This document shows, piece after piece, positions 46,151 to 58,091 of a DNA stretch of 64,000 bases. The notes beneath the pieces were generated by a model. The model worked only from the letters and a program-made list of their open reading frames with translations. It did not search any database and was not told the origin of the DNA. Position 1 is the first letter of the stretch, and each line of letters starts with the position of its first letter. This DNA comes from Cerrena zonata (lineage: Eukaryota; Basidiomycota; Agaricomycetes; Polyporales; Cerrenaceae): the NCBI GenBank assembly GCA_038087015.1, contig JASBNA010000070.1, positions 151,735-215,734 on the forward strand, in the 5' to 3' direction. The translations under genes were made by a program, and so were the position numbers.

Positions 46151-46620
46151 TGGTACTCAATCCAGCCCGATCCCAGCCTTCGCTCTAGTTAAACCTGGTG
46201 TAACAATTATACAAACCTTCATGAAGATCGGAGTACGGCTCAGACTTCGTTAGCACTGACCGGTACTGACCTATGACGGGAGTCTAATCTTTAACCTTAA
46301 CCGTATTCGGAAGGTGTAGTAGTTAACAACCACCTGTAATAAATTGAAGAATCTACATGTTCTTACTTTCTTTAGCCTGGCACAGACTGGCTGCGGACGA
46401 AGACTATGGCGCCGCCGGCCCCGGCCCGGTTTCCCACCCTCAGGGTCGGACATGGACAACGAGGTCCAGGGGCCTCTTATCGTTCGAGCTGACCATTACT
46501 CCAGACAAGCTGCGTTTTTCAACAAGTAATCTCGGAAATAATAGAGCCCACAATTATGGGAGGGGCCAAAACGTCAGTGCCACGTATTTCTCTCTTGCGA
46601 GTCGAGACTCTTTGAACTAG
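46151..46620. other. Intergenic region between kinase and SRA copy 1
   Basis: This is the kinase 3' region and the upstream region of SRA copy 1. An open frame at 46357-46620 ends in TAG directly before SRA copy 1, in the frame of that domain, so it could only contribute if spliced. Confidence 0.4.
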
Positions 46621-47750
46621 TTGATTAGTGCCCGATTTGGCAAAATCCCTGGCATTGATCTCTTCAAGTTCACCATCTGGGAGAAGCGGTGAGTCTAATC
46701 AGTGGAGGATACTAACATTTGAATTATGCAATTAAACTCTCCTAGAAAACAATGTAATGACTGTGGTATTCATACCAAAATCTTCGCCGGCATTTCGGGC
46801 TCCAAGGTTGATGGTGCTTATAGCATCGTCGTATCGGGTCACTATACAGATGACTATGATCACGGATATACTTTGTAAGTCCCTACTTCCCAATTCTCGT
46901 CATATTTCCTCTTCATATTAATCGTGTTAGAATGTATACTGGCACTGGTGGTCGGGCGAAATTCAATGAGGCGGGGAAAAGGGTGAGTAGTAAATATCTC
47001 TTTGTATTAATTGGTCTAATCTTTGTCCAGACAATGTTCGGCAAACAGATCGAGGATCAAACATTTGAGCACCCGCATAACCAGGCCCTGTTTGTAAGCT
47101 GATGATACCTCTTCCTTCACCTTTGTGACCGAGGATTAAAGACGAGATAAAGGTATCTTTTCGCAACAACACTCCAATACGAGTGATCAGAGGAGCCAAG
47201 TCTAAATCAAATTACGCCCCATGGACAGGGTAAGTATCAGATTCATATACACTACGTGAGTCGTATTCGCTGAGACACAATCTTAGAGGTACCGCTACGA
47301 TGGCTTGTACGTCATCGACGACGTGAGTCTTTTGAGGTTTTCATAAATACAGCAACTCAGAGCATCGTACCAGTTCAATATGGAAGTTGGTAAGGCTGGC
47401 TTCCAAGTTTGCAAATTTGCATTGAGGGTATGTGTGTTCGCCCTATCCTTGGATGTGTTCTCATAACGTATCAAGCGGTTACCCGATCAAGGCCTTATTC
47501 CTGTTCAACGACCTCTGATGCCTGCGACTTTTGACGGATGGCCTATGCATGTAAAGACTCCATCCAATGAGTCCGATAGTAAAGATGCAGGTCCAACTTT
47601 GGACATATCTTCCCCGTCGCAATGCCTTCTGAACCATTACCGCCTTCTACAGAGAGCGCCTCCACTTCCACCATCGGAGGGAGTTTAGCTGACGTAGGAA
47701 GCCCAGCTATCCCGTCTGCACAAGCAAATGACGATGAAATGGGTAACTGA
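46621..47750 (+). CDS. SRA-YDG domain protein, copy 1, start codon missing
   Basis: SRA-YDG domains, as in UHRF1, recognise modified (often hemimethylated) cytosine. The exons read RFGKIPGIDLFKFTIWEKR, KQCNDCGIHTKIFAGISGSK, GAYSIVVSGHYTDDYDHGYT, MYTGTGGRAKFNEAGKR, GKQIEDQTFEHPHNQALF, RNNTPIRVIRGAKSKSNYAP, the hallmark YRYDGLYVIDD, GFQVCKFALR and RLPDQG. Each is split by a short intron, in the same positions as copy 2. Where copy 2 has ATG (50124), this copy has TTG at 46621, preceded in both by GAACTAG. An extra 5' exon spliced at CTAG is possible; otherwise the start is lost. An intron GTAAAG to CTACAG gives an end at 47750; without it the stop is 47688. Confidence 0.75.
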
Positions 47751-48458
47751 GCTCAAACGACTATATTCATGCCCACGTACGACAATAGGTTCAACCCGCC
47801 GCTTGTCGTCCCGGCTTTCTCTGATCTGACTGGAATTCGGAACATTGTATTGCCTCCTTTTCTATCTCTGTACATTAACTGAACGGATTTCTTTCATTGT
47901 GTTGCTTATTTCTGTAGAACAAGGAAATGGTCAGAGTGTGGGTTGTGTACGAGTAAAATACATGTCTTTTATATTGTACTATGGAGAGGACGGTTGAGGC
48001 AAGAAGTACAGACAGGATGTCAAGAAAGGGGAAAGAATGAGTCGGAAAATGGACATTGAAGGCATAGTAAATAACGAGTGAGAAAAAAAGAAATGGTTAG
48101 AGGCCCCAAGAAAAAGATTAATGCAGAGATGATGAGAGGAAGGGGGGTGGGGACAAAGGACGAAGGTATAACATACTGAATTGCCAATTCGGACATATTA
48201 TGTCTAGATCGGGTTGCCGCTCGCCGAGAGCGAATAATGTTGCAGGATATAAGTTTCGCCATTGTCGCGAGTTACCAGGAGGAGAAAACTCAGTTGTGAG
48301 TCAAATGAGAATATACAATAAACACAGAGGTTGAGAGATAGACAGCAGATGAGCAGAATTCAGTTGTGCAGTGGATTCTGGAATTCCTTGACAAGTTTTG
48401 CATAGCGTCGTAGCTGTTTTCTCCACTGAGACTGGGTGAGAGGAACATGAGTTTGATC
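47751..48458. other. Convergent intergenic region
   Basis: This contains 3' regions of SRA copy 1 and of the orphan gene. It is A-rich around 48080-48120. No gene is supported. Confidence 0.45.
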
Positions 48459-49711
48459 TCAATTTTTGCTCAGGGTTTGTTGGAACCAGGCCTCGCAAGC
48501 ACGTGTCCAATAACCCACTTGGAAACCGGATGTGTCCCAGACAGTTGGCGTTGGCCACCAAGTGTAGAGACTAATTTGCTTCTGCTGCTCTAAAAGAAGA
48601 GGTCAGTGAGGATGATTGGAAATAGTTGGCTGTGCTTACGATCGAGATCCGGATAGGCCCCGACAATAATTTCGATCTCGCTGGGCGTAAGGGAATAGTG
48701 AACCATTGCCGGGAGATTGTCGATGCTGACGAAGGATGATTGATGCGTGACATACTGCTCGGCCGAGCCATCATAATCAAATAGACCATATTGCTGAACA
48801 CTTTCAGTTGCGAGGCGATAAAGTATACCACCGTATGAGAATGCAGCGATGGCCAGAGAAGCATTGAGGAGTAGACGATCACGAGTAAGAACATACGACA
48901 CATAATCATCCCGTGTGAATGTATGATCGCGGGCACGAAAAGAGGTTGTGACAGAAAGGGTGGGTGGTATCTGCTGTGAGGCTGCGTCATTGGGACACAA
49001 CAGGGCAAACTTACAGCCACGACGAGCTAGGGATTCTGCGAGAGAAGCAACATCGGTGCAACCTTGCCGAGTGATCTGGCTGAGAGTGACGCGCTCATAT
49101 ACAAGGACATATATCCCAAGCTCCTTGCTATCTCGGCATTCGACTGCATATAGTATACTGTGAGGGTTAGTGGGGCATGTAGCAATGTGCGTAACGGGCT
49201 TGTTCTTATTGGCTTCAAGCCGAGAGTGAGTGGAGGGATAGGAAGTCTTTACAGGGAGACCGGCCCTCGGTTCTCCGGATGCAATGACTGCAGCGACGAA
49301 GTGAGTGATTGCATGTGCTTCTTCCGACGAGAGCAAGCCATGGGGCTCCTCGCTGAGATGTTTCAGGGCCGTGTCGAAAGAAAAGGGAGGAGGGCCAATG
49401 ATAGGGGTGAGGCTAGCACCATATCGGATTTTAAGAGCGGTTGTGAGAGGTTCCATATCCTCCATCGTCATGAAGCAACGTTCCAGCTCAGTCCATTTGT
49501 GGCGAAGGAGAGGGAGATTCGCATCTAGCGAGACGTTATTGTCCAGCATGGGACTTGCATGAACGTGCGGGTCCGACCTGCAGAGGGGTCTTAGGCTTCT
49601 TCGCCGATGTTGATATTGACCTCTAAATTGCCTTGAATATCTTTTTCTAGTGAGCTGCCGTGCGAAGTTATAGGAGTATGCACAATATGAGGTCAACAGG
49701 CCTCTAGCCAA
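48459..49711 (-). CDS. Orphan protein between the two SRA genes
   Basis: The first exon is long and open: either from ATG 49711 (MARGLLTSYCAYSYNFARQL) or, perhaps better, from ATG 49549 (MLDNNVSLDANLPLLRHKWT). It contains segments such as HITHFVAAVIASG, THIATCPTNPHSILYAVECR, GIYVLVYERVTLSQITRQG and LTPSEIEIIVGAYPDLD. A 46-nt intron (GTAAGC to TTTTAG) joins PDLD to QQQKQISLYTWWPTPTVWDT, GFQVGYWTRACEAWFQQTL, SKN and a stop at 48459. This second exon keeps the frame and has Trp-rich, protein-like composition. I recognise no family. It may be a lineage-specific gene of Agaricomycetes. Confidence 0.65.
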
Positions 49712-50123
49712 AACGACAGTCTAAGTACTACAAACACAGTCATAACGTCATCGCTATGCCCTTCTCATCACAGAATCGAAGCTCTTACGATATGGCAAAG
49801 TTCAGTGTGATATCTATCTCTCGACTCAGAACACCGCTGATGGTCTCTTGACGAAAAAGGATGAGTCTACTACTGTACTGGTCGATATTTCAAGCAGCCA
49901 CGCTCAATATGTCGTGGGAGAGTACCATCCACGAGAGCGTGGTTCATATATTCAAATCCCGCGAGTCTTTTAATCTGATCGGTTTCTTGTGCCTCTTGTG
50001 TTGAACTGTCCATCCTCTTTTCTTGACCTAAATAATACAGCCAGAAGACAACATTAATATGAGAGAAGTCGACCCGTCAGAGTTATTTCCCATCCTATAT
50101 ACGAGTTATGGGTCCTGAACTAG
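49712..50123. other. Divergent region, orphan gene and SRA copy 2
   Basis: This region carries both promoters. No motif similar to the 28-bp element was found here. Confidence 0.4.
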
Positions 50124-51330
50124 ATGCTTAGTACACGCTTTGGCCACATTCCTGGCGTACCCTTGTTCACGACCTGGCCAAGTCGGTACGATGATTGGTT
50201 TCTGGGATAGAAATGTTGTCACATTGACTCTATCTTTCAGGAAAGCCTGCAGTGACTCCGGTGTTCATGTTGGAATAATTGCGGGCATCTACGGCTCTAA
50301 GGTCCACGGTGCTTATAGTATCGCACTTTCGGGGCAATATAACGACGACGACGATCAGGGTGAGACTTTGTAAGTACCTGACAGCTGTATAGCATTCCGC
50401 CGTCTACTCAAACGCGTTAGCATGTACACGGGCACTGGTGGCCGGGAAAAGGTCACGAATACCGGCAAACAAGTCCGTACAAGTTGGAAAATATGACGTC
50501 TCACTGGTCTTACCGGTTTTCTAGACAAAGTATGGTCGACAAATTGAAGACCAATCATTCGAACATTCTCACAATAAAGCCTTACTGGTAGGCTCATTGG
50601 TCCAGGCCTATTTCACAGAATTTGACGCGTCCTATCGTAGATCTCCTACACAAACGGGAGTCCAGTACGGGTGATTAGAGGATCCAAATGTAACTCAAAG
50701 TATGCTCCCCCAGAAGGGTAGGTATCAACCACGCGTCTCGTTTTATAAGATATTTCAACTGAACTAGTCTTCTTGTAGGTACCGTTACGACGGTTTATAT
50801 GTAATAGACGACGTAAGTCGATGGAAATGCTGCAAAAATACCCTGCTTATCCTTTACTTTAGGTTAAACTCGAGATGGGTATCAATGGTTTCAAAGTCTG
50901 CCGATTTGCATTTCGAGTATGTCCCCTCAATGTTTGTTCAACCCCATCTTACCATCTCGAGTAGCGGTTACCTAATCAAGGAAATATCCCAGTCCGAGCC
51001 TATGCGTTGACTTTGGCTAACATGAAGAAAACTAAACGAACACAAGCCGTCTCAGAGACTGAATCTGATGGTGATTTAGACTTAGCTACCAATTCGCCTC
51101 CTCCGTCACGGTCATCTTCACCCCCCATATCCCCATCGGAGCCCGTTCCCGTACGAAGTGCACCCACACGTAGTACAGGACGAGGACGAGGAACAACTCA
51201 GGGTGGTACGCTAGCTCGCATGCGCAAGAGTTTGGGGGGGAGACGAGCACTTGACCTCGGCCGACTGAACCATACTCGTGCATTACAAGGGGCCCAGCCG
51301 TCGTCCTCTACAGCTCCATATGGACAGTGA
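50124..51330 (+). CDS. SRA-YDG domain protein, copy 2
   Basis: ATG 50124 starts MLSTRFGHIPGVPLFTTWPS, directly at the conserved beginning of the SRA fold. Further exons give KACSDSGVHVGIIAGIYGSK, GAYSIALSGQYNDDDDQGET, MYTGTGGREKVTNTGKQ, KYGRQIEDQSFEHSHNKALL, SYTNGSPVRVIRGSKCNSKY, YRYDGLYVIDD, GFKVCRFAFR and RLPNQGNIP. The YDG motif, the GTGGR loop and the FEHxHN segment are intact. All introns I checked keep the frame. The C-terminus is Ser/Pro/Arg-rich with an RGRG stretch that could contact nucleic acid. It is in the same orientation as copy 1, with matching intron positions, so both arose by tandem duplication; the orphan gene sits between them on the other strand. Confidence 0.86.
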
Positions 51331-52064
51331 TCGTTGCGTTATGTGGTCTATGGTTCCGGGTTCATCCTAGCTATATATAGTTACATCTGCTAACCAATCT
51401 TCTTTACACTGACTTGTCCTACTTCATAGTTCTGTGCACCCTTTCCGTGATGTCGACTCTTCTGTGCATTCATTAAGGATGCCTGTATTTTCTTGGAAAT
51501 TTGGGGCGTTCTTCGCCCTATATCAGTCCGTCTGTTTCCCTGTATACCAGCCACCGCATTGCCTCAATCTAGCGATAATGTATTTTGACAACTTCAAATT
51601 GCTACAACCCTTTTATTATCATCTTCCCGTGGCCTTCAAGGCGCTCTACTCTGTCCTTATATCGGTGCCCCGTGCTCTGAACGTATGAATAGGTATCTTC
51701 ATCAAGCGTTGTCATGGTACGTCAGTTATCCTGTCGTATGTATGCATGGATGCACAGTAGCACTGCTACTTACATATCTGTGCAATGTGGAAAAGACCCA
51801 CAGAACTTACTGCTTCAAGTCTAACTCTATCATGGTTATACAACGTGTAGTGAGTGAATAGGACACTGTCTGACGCATCCAGCTTATTCCTTCTGTGAGT
51901 GGGCTGACACTCGATATGATCGTAGTCCAGGTTTGTTTCCCTATCTTGACCGTTTTATAGCGTAGACAATGAACATGATTCCATCAATGGTATTTACGAG
52001 ATACAACCTTGAAACTATTATTACGGATACAAAGTAGATACACAAACATACGACCAAATGAGAA
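51331..52064. other. Convergent intergenic region
   Basis: This contains the 3' regions of SRA copy 2 and the glutaredoxin gene. The open frame at 51434-51688 has no support. Confidence 0.45.
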
Positions 52065-52885
52065 CTATCCCAGTAGCTCACTCAACTCCCCATTTTCTAC
52101 CATCTCGTTCACAATATCCAAACCACCCACAAACTCTCCGTTGATTATTAGCTGAGGGAAGGTGGGCCAGTTATTCAAGACTTTGAGGCCGGAACGGACA
52201 CTCTCGTCCGAAAGGATGTCGAAATGAGCGAAATGGACCTTGTGCTCTTGAAGGGTGGCAACAATCCGACGAGAGAACCCGCATCTGGGCTGATCCGGAT
52301 TGCCTTTCATGAACAGGACAACTTTGTCTTGGTTCATGAGTTTATGCAGACGTTCATTAAGCTGTTCGGGGGTCTCGTCTAAGCTCGCGGATGCGGGTTG
52401 TTGATCTGTGTGCGATTGAGGTTTTACGGATGAAACTCCATTGATGTTGTCTGAAAGGAGTTTCGTGAGTTTTGGCGCATCGGCACCAGAGATTTGACCT
52501 AAGAGATTGTGTCCCTGGAACCGTTCAGATAAATTACATTCATATAACCGAGCAGCATGATCAAACGTACTTGGAGGACTACAAAGGTAGGAACAGCTTC
52601 GACATTGAATGACTCGGCTATATCAGACTGTGACTCTGCCTCGATCTACTTCGAGTGATCAGTATGACATCATGGTTCAAGTTTCGAGACATATCACACC
52701 TGCAGAACGAGTAACTGGGGGTACTTCTTGGCGAGTTCCAAGACGACTTCATTCATTTGCGAGCAAGGTGCGGCCCATGGTGCCCAAAAATTAAGAAGCG
52801 ATACTCGTTTGAGATCTTCTGAGAGAAGAACCTGAAATTGTTCTGTGGAGTCAACAACGTGAAAGTTCGATGGTATTCCCGCCAT
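52065..52885 (-). CDS. GRX4: Monothiol glutaredoxin, Grx3/Grx4 (GLRX3/PICOT) type
   Basis: This multidomain glutaredoxin binds a [2Fe-2S] cluster with glutathione and signals or delivers iron in cytosol and nucleus; in fungi it controls iron-regulatory transcription factors. ATG 52885 gives MAGIPSNFHVVDSTEQFQVL. The thioredoxin-like domain has WAPWAAPCSQM in place of the usual WCGPC, as in the PICOT family, followed by LAKKYPQLLVLQ, FNVEAVPTFVVLQ and GADAPKL. After a Ser/Gln linker, the single glutaredoxin domain carries the monothiol motif CGFS (QPRCGFSRRIVATLQEH), NWPTFPQLIINGEFVGGLDI and ends GELSELLG. Introns after VLQ and VVLQ keep the frame. The yeast-style symbol is by family; Grx3 and Grx4 cannot be told apart. 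Confidence 0.92.
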
Positions 52886-54355
52886 TGTCTAAGTGGGCCT
52901 GTTTATGATGTAACAAGGGTTAAATAGTCGAGCTACGGTCGTCGGTGAAGGCTGCGACTAGAACGATGAAGACAGCGTCGAGAGTGCTTACTGAGATTTG
53001 CAAGATGAAGGACTCGGGGAGATTGCGCAATACCGAGTTATCTGATAAGAGCATGGGAGTTCTACACGCAATCTTATCTCAGGACGGGCGTCCCACTTGG
53101 GCAATGGACAATTATGGGCATCGTCGTTCAGCTCACTGGACAACCATTTCTCACACATGTTTTGACAGTCCTGAGTATTTCTCACCGACGTCGCTGAAAC
53201 ACAAGGGCCCGAGTGCATGAAGATACAGTGCTCACCTGATGTTATGTTTCGGCACCGTTAGTGTTGCCGTGCGGCTCCGGGTTGAATGAGAACGACAGAT
53301 TGGCGAACCGATGGTATCCCCAGACTAATAGCGAGGTTTTCTCACTGAAGAGGGACGAGTAGAGGGTTATTTATTGTAGAATTTCTGAGAAAGAAACTGA
53401 ATGCAAGCCACAGGTAAAGGCTGTATCTCAATCTGTTCGCGAAGTACGAGAAGTCGACCCGCGGTTCCGAACGTTGCAACAGGCCGCCGCCTGTGTAATG
53501 TGACTGTTCACGAGCTCACTCAACAAGGATATATTAATCATCGAGGAGACGTTCTCTTCTTCGAGATTGAATCGAAATAATTTGCGCCACAATGGCGTTG
53601 CGAAGTTAAGATGTCGCAGAAACCGGCCAGGGCAGTCCCTGTGATGACAGACCGCATGGCTCTCCTGGAATCCGCGTCGAGGAGACGTAAAAGATATCTC
53701 TATTACTAACCCTAAGTAATGGTAACTTGTTCATGAGCTTCGCCATGGATGTAGAGCAGATCTTACCAAAAGGAAATGTCAGGGCGTAGAAACTCTAGGT
53801 TGTCTCACAGAGAGCGAGGGAACGCGTGAAATCCGGAAATCCTGCACCGCCCACAATAAGTCAGCTTCTAGCACGTACCTTGGATATGGTCAGGAATATG
53901 ATATTCGCCGTTTCGTTGGTTTCCGTTTCCCGGTAAGGTTTTCAGGGACGATTGTGAAAGTTTCCCAAGGTGTCGTTCTTCTGGGATACATTTCCTCCCT
54001 CTGGTCGTAGTCCATGTCCTGAAGAATATGTTGTGAACCCAGGTCTCGATTTAACTTTCCCTCGTCATACGTAAAGTGTTATGATTAAGTTTGGAGTACA
54101 GATACATGCGAAACACAGAAGAACGAACCAATACGAAGATCTACAATATATCCCTTGGATGCCCATCGGCTCCGAAACTCGTTTCTAAAGATAATACGAA
54201 GAGCACTGTTTCCCATGGCCCGTCGCTCGAAATGGCATCTGGTGTCGTTCAAGAGACCAGAGGGTCCAGCCAACACGTCACAATGTGCCCTGTTAATTCA
54301 TCAGTGAGAACGCCATACTAAACGTTAGTCAGGAGATTTGGGTCCCCTCACCGGC
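52886..54355. other. Intergenic region between GRX4 and Ku70
   Basis: Almost 1.5 kb contains only short, unsupported open frames. A stretch near 53410-53500 reads VSQSVREVREVDPRFRTLQQ but is not flanked by convincing splice sites or an extended frame. It may be a gene remnant. Confidence 0.45.
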
Positions 54356-57300
54356 TTAGTGTGTATCCAGGAACTCTCCAACCCGGTCGATGAGATCAGC
54401 TTTCTTCCCCGAAACTGGCATGGCGTTGCTTTTACAGAACGCCTAGAAAGTAACACGATCAGTACGGACTAACATCATAATGAGCCCCGACACATTGGCA
54501 GCAATTCTGAATGGCTGGTTTGCTACTCATGCAGAGAAGTCATGAAGAAGTGATCTCGTGACAACGACGTCGGAATTTCAAAGTCGAATGCTCATTCAGA
54601 GCTGGTCATCGGGGCAAATTTATTCTCACCTTCAGTTGGTCAACTCGTAACTGAATAAAGATAGCAAGTGCAAGAGCCGAACCGGAATGCCGAGGAGAAA
54701 TATTTATGAATTATTAATCCATCTGTATAGCCAGTCAGAGAACGTACTTTGTGCAGCTCTCCAGTCTTGTACAGTTGTCGAAGATTCTTCTCGTCGACGG
54801 TTTCTTCCTATACATAATCGTCCAATGATGAGTATCGTAAAAACAATCGACGGCAGGACCTAAATCCCGAGCTGGCGGGTGTGCGGGGTTAAGATTGCCC
54901 TCAGAAACAGCTCTACTCACCGCCTTACGCTTCTTTCCATCAGATGGGAGTTCGACAACGTTGGCACCTTCTTCTTTAGCTAACATTTGTTTCCACTCCT
55001 TGAAGAGCGGTCCCGCACGCTACAGAAGTTAATATCGGTGGCCCAACATACTGGTATATCTAAAAACATCTAACCTTTGTCATCATGGCATATTTTGGGA
55101 GAGTGAGGTCTTCGAATTCATCGGGATCAAACTCTTCTCGGAATGCACTCGCTTCCAATTGTGCGTTATGGTATGCCAGAGCTGTGGAATGCTGTGGGTA
55201 TCATTGCGAGCGAACGGTCGGAGTGGGATACATACCAGGATTAGGATACGAATCTGGTGGGTAAGAACCGTTCTTGACGCTCAACTTGCCTATCCATTTC
55301 AGGGCAGCATCTTTCAAAGTGTCAGACGCTGTAGAAAAGAATCTTATTTCAGTTCTTGACTCCAACGTAATTCATGCCCCGAGACCATGTGATGGTCCCG
55401 TATAAAGAAATGGAGCAAAGCTGTCAGTCCCAATACATACCACGGTATCCCGTTTCGATGGGTGCGGCCCGAATATCGTCGGCGAAAGGGAGCGGTATGA
55501 GATGAAAACCGGGAGGTTCATTCCAACCACCTTCCTCAGCATTCTCAGCCTATCATAATTCAGGTACGAGGAAAGACGTTGACAGAGAGTCGCATGCGCT
55601 GAGAGATCAGATGAGTGGAAAGTGGGATCTGGAAATGTCCGTACCTGAGGCGAAAGGGCACAGAACATGGGAGATGCATTTCGTCGTGTCAAGGCAAGCA
55701 CCAGACCAATCCGTTTCTTCTTGATCATGGTCTTGAGCAGCGCGCTGAAGGTACGCTTGCTACCGGAATAACTCTTTTTGCAGAAAAAACGCGCTCTGTC
55801 ATGAGACCGGATACTCACAAGACCAATCAATTGAGACTTGCCATCTCGTCCGGATATATGAAAATCGAGTGCTTGATGTTATCTTCAAATTTAAGTTCAC
55901 GGCGGCTCTTGAAACCAAGGAGCTTGATCTCTATCACCTTAGGTCAGCGGGGACTCTGCCGTGGCCTGATAATTCATGACAAAACATACTTGGCTGCATA
56001 CCAAGCGTCCGGAATGACCGAATTTCCTCCTGTGTATAGAAAACCTAGAAAGGAATTATGGTGTTACAGTTAGTTATTGGTGTAGACTATGGCGTGCATG
56101 TAGCTTCACCTTGGCGTGTTTAGGAACCCGTCTTGTCAGAATACCGGATGGAGAATCATCTTCGTCGGTTTTAGCCGCGGCGGTTTCGCCCAGTGCCATA
56201 CCAAACATAATTTTTGACTTTGGGGCTTCAGTCTCCATCTCCTAAAGAGCGTCCGATAACGGGCGGAACAAAGGTACCCCATTTGTATTTAGCAAGGTCC
56301 CGGGATCTACTGTTAGATTGACATCACTTACCTCGTCGACGTACAAGGTTTTCGATTCCGCGACGTCCATCTTGTCTCCGAGGTCCACAAAGTAACGATA
56401 CGCGCCTCGCTTTTGCTCCGTTACCAATCCATACCTAGACAGCTGTATGTCATTCTTAGACTGCAAGAGATGATTTCACCGGTTACGAACCCTTTTACGC
56501 CAATTACGAACCCATTGGCTAATTCAAATGGGATGCTGAAATGTGCGCGTTTAGCAACCTCATGGAAACGCATCTGCGCTAAGAGGTCGTCGATACGGGT
56601 AATTGAGATAGACTCCGGTAGCACATATGGATCGTACTCGTTCTCGTTTACGTTAGTCGGCAACAAAACGTCCTGAAAGCAATACAGTTAACATGCAAGC
56701 GTCCCGCTTCGGGGTGATAGGCAACTAACCGAGTAAAACCTCGTTTGATCAAACGGCTTGTCTTCCGTGCTGATAAAAAATGGTTCCACCATAATTCCTG
56801 CTTGGGTTAAATCCTGAGCTTGAGTTAGTAATCGATTGAATGGACCCTTGGGGCCAAGTACCTACCGTTAACGTTGTTCTGGCAGACACGAGGAGTCGAT
56901 CTCGCCCAAGTCCAGAGTTCGGGTCATCTTCATCCGTGATCAAAAAGACCCTCTTAGAAGCCGTCTTAGGTGCACTGCGAGAACATTCCAGTCATCAATA
57001 GAATGCAAGTTGACCTAAAGCTAGTGGAGGAGATTGCCACTGACCCATCCCGCATGATCCAGTTGCAGCTGGTGAATACATCTCCCATGGGTACACGTTT
57101 GTCAGATGGAGGGAAAGTTTCTCGAATAAGATTTGGGTCCTCTCTTGCAGCTTTTGGTATCTGTTTAGCTTAGCTATTCCGACTGATTTTGAGATAGGGG
57201 GCGCGTACAGTCTATTAACTGAATTAGTTCCTGAATCTTCGGCGCATTTACGGTGTCTATCGGTTGAAAGACGAAGTTATTTTTCTTAATGTCAGCGCCT

Positions 57301-57690
57301 TGCCCTCCGGCTTCATTCTTTCTGGTCTGCGGCATGGTCAACGGCCTGTATATGTTACAAAATAGGGCAGCGGGCGTACTGTATTGAACATCAAAATTCC
57401 GACTGCGTCGTTCGGACCAATGAGAACTTTCTTCTTGGAGATCTGCATTGCTGCTTCAAGCGCAGTCAGGACGTGAGAAGTCTTCACGTCCTCGTAATTA
57501 GGGTCGTCATGGAGCTCAAGCATGGATTCCGAGCAATCAATGGCGAATAGAATCACATCTTTCTTCCCTTCGTAGTACTGGGACTGGGCATAAGTAGTGA
57601 TACTATTGACATGATTAATGCACTTACATCGTCTTGGAGCTCTTCGTCTTCATCATCTTCGACGTGATTCCAGTCGTCGTAAGGTGCCAT
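54356..57690 (-). CDS. KU70: Ku70, DNA end-binding subunit for non-homologous end joining
   Basis: Ku70 forms a ring with Ku80 that loads on double-strand breaks and also protects telomeres. ATG 57690 starts MAPYDDWNHVEDDEDEELQD; then comes the vWA-like domain DVILFAIDCSESMLELHDDP, VGILMFNTV, EDPNLIRETFPPSDKRVPMG, DVFTSCNWIMRDG, KRVFLITDEDDPN. The DNA-encircling core follows: PYVLPESISITRIDDLLAQM, RAHFSIPFELANGFVIGVKG, RGAYRYFVDLGDK, then EIKLLGFKSRRELKFEDNIK, HSIFIYPDE, IGLVLALTRRNASPMFCALS and FHLIPLPFADDIR. The C-terminal arm includes EFDPDEFEDLTLPKYA. A SAP domain (LRVDQLKAFCKSNAMPVSG, ADLIDRVGEFLDTH) closes the protein at 54356. About fifteen short introns are present. The gene is divergent from PTPA. 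Confidence 0.93.
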
Positions 57691-58091
57691 GCTATTCTTT
57701 TGTCACTATGAAACTTCTTTCCTGTAAAAATAGGTATAGATATAGGTTGTTGGTAAGAAATACTTGGGCTGCTTGTCGCCTTTGATATGACAGTGGAAAG
57801 ACAAGATGTGACTGTGCGGTCGCGTTGAAAGAGATGAATCATACTGAATGTTGCCACAGATTCACGCGCCTTCGCGTTTCCCACGTGCTGGGGAAAAGGG
57901 GGCAAGCGCTCATTAACGTCATGGTCAATATTGTGGCGACCGGGCGAAGACTTCAAAATCACTTTCATTCACTGCGAGCTTCAGGTCAATCGGACGGTCA
58001 AGCTTTATACTAACGATACTCGGTATACTCAACTTATTACACAGAGTTGTGACAGACAAGAGTTCAATTAGTTGCTCTTAGCGACCCCACC
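57691..58091. promoter_or_regulatory. Bidirectional promoter, Ku70 and PTPA
   Basis: The 401 bp between the two ATGs must serve both divergent genes. On the minus strand TATAAAG occurs near 58006-58012. No repeat was seen. Confidence 0.45.

Noticed and set aside
51434..51688. 84-residue open frame after SRA copy 2
   Set aside because: No motif, no support from neighbouring structure; lies where the 3' region is expected.
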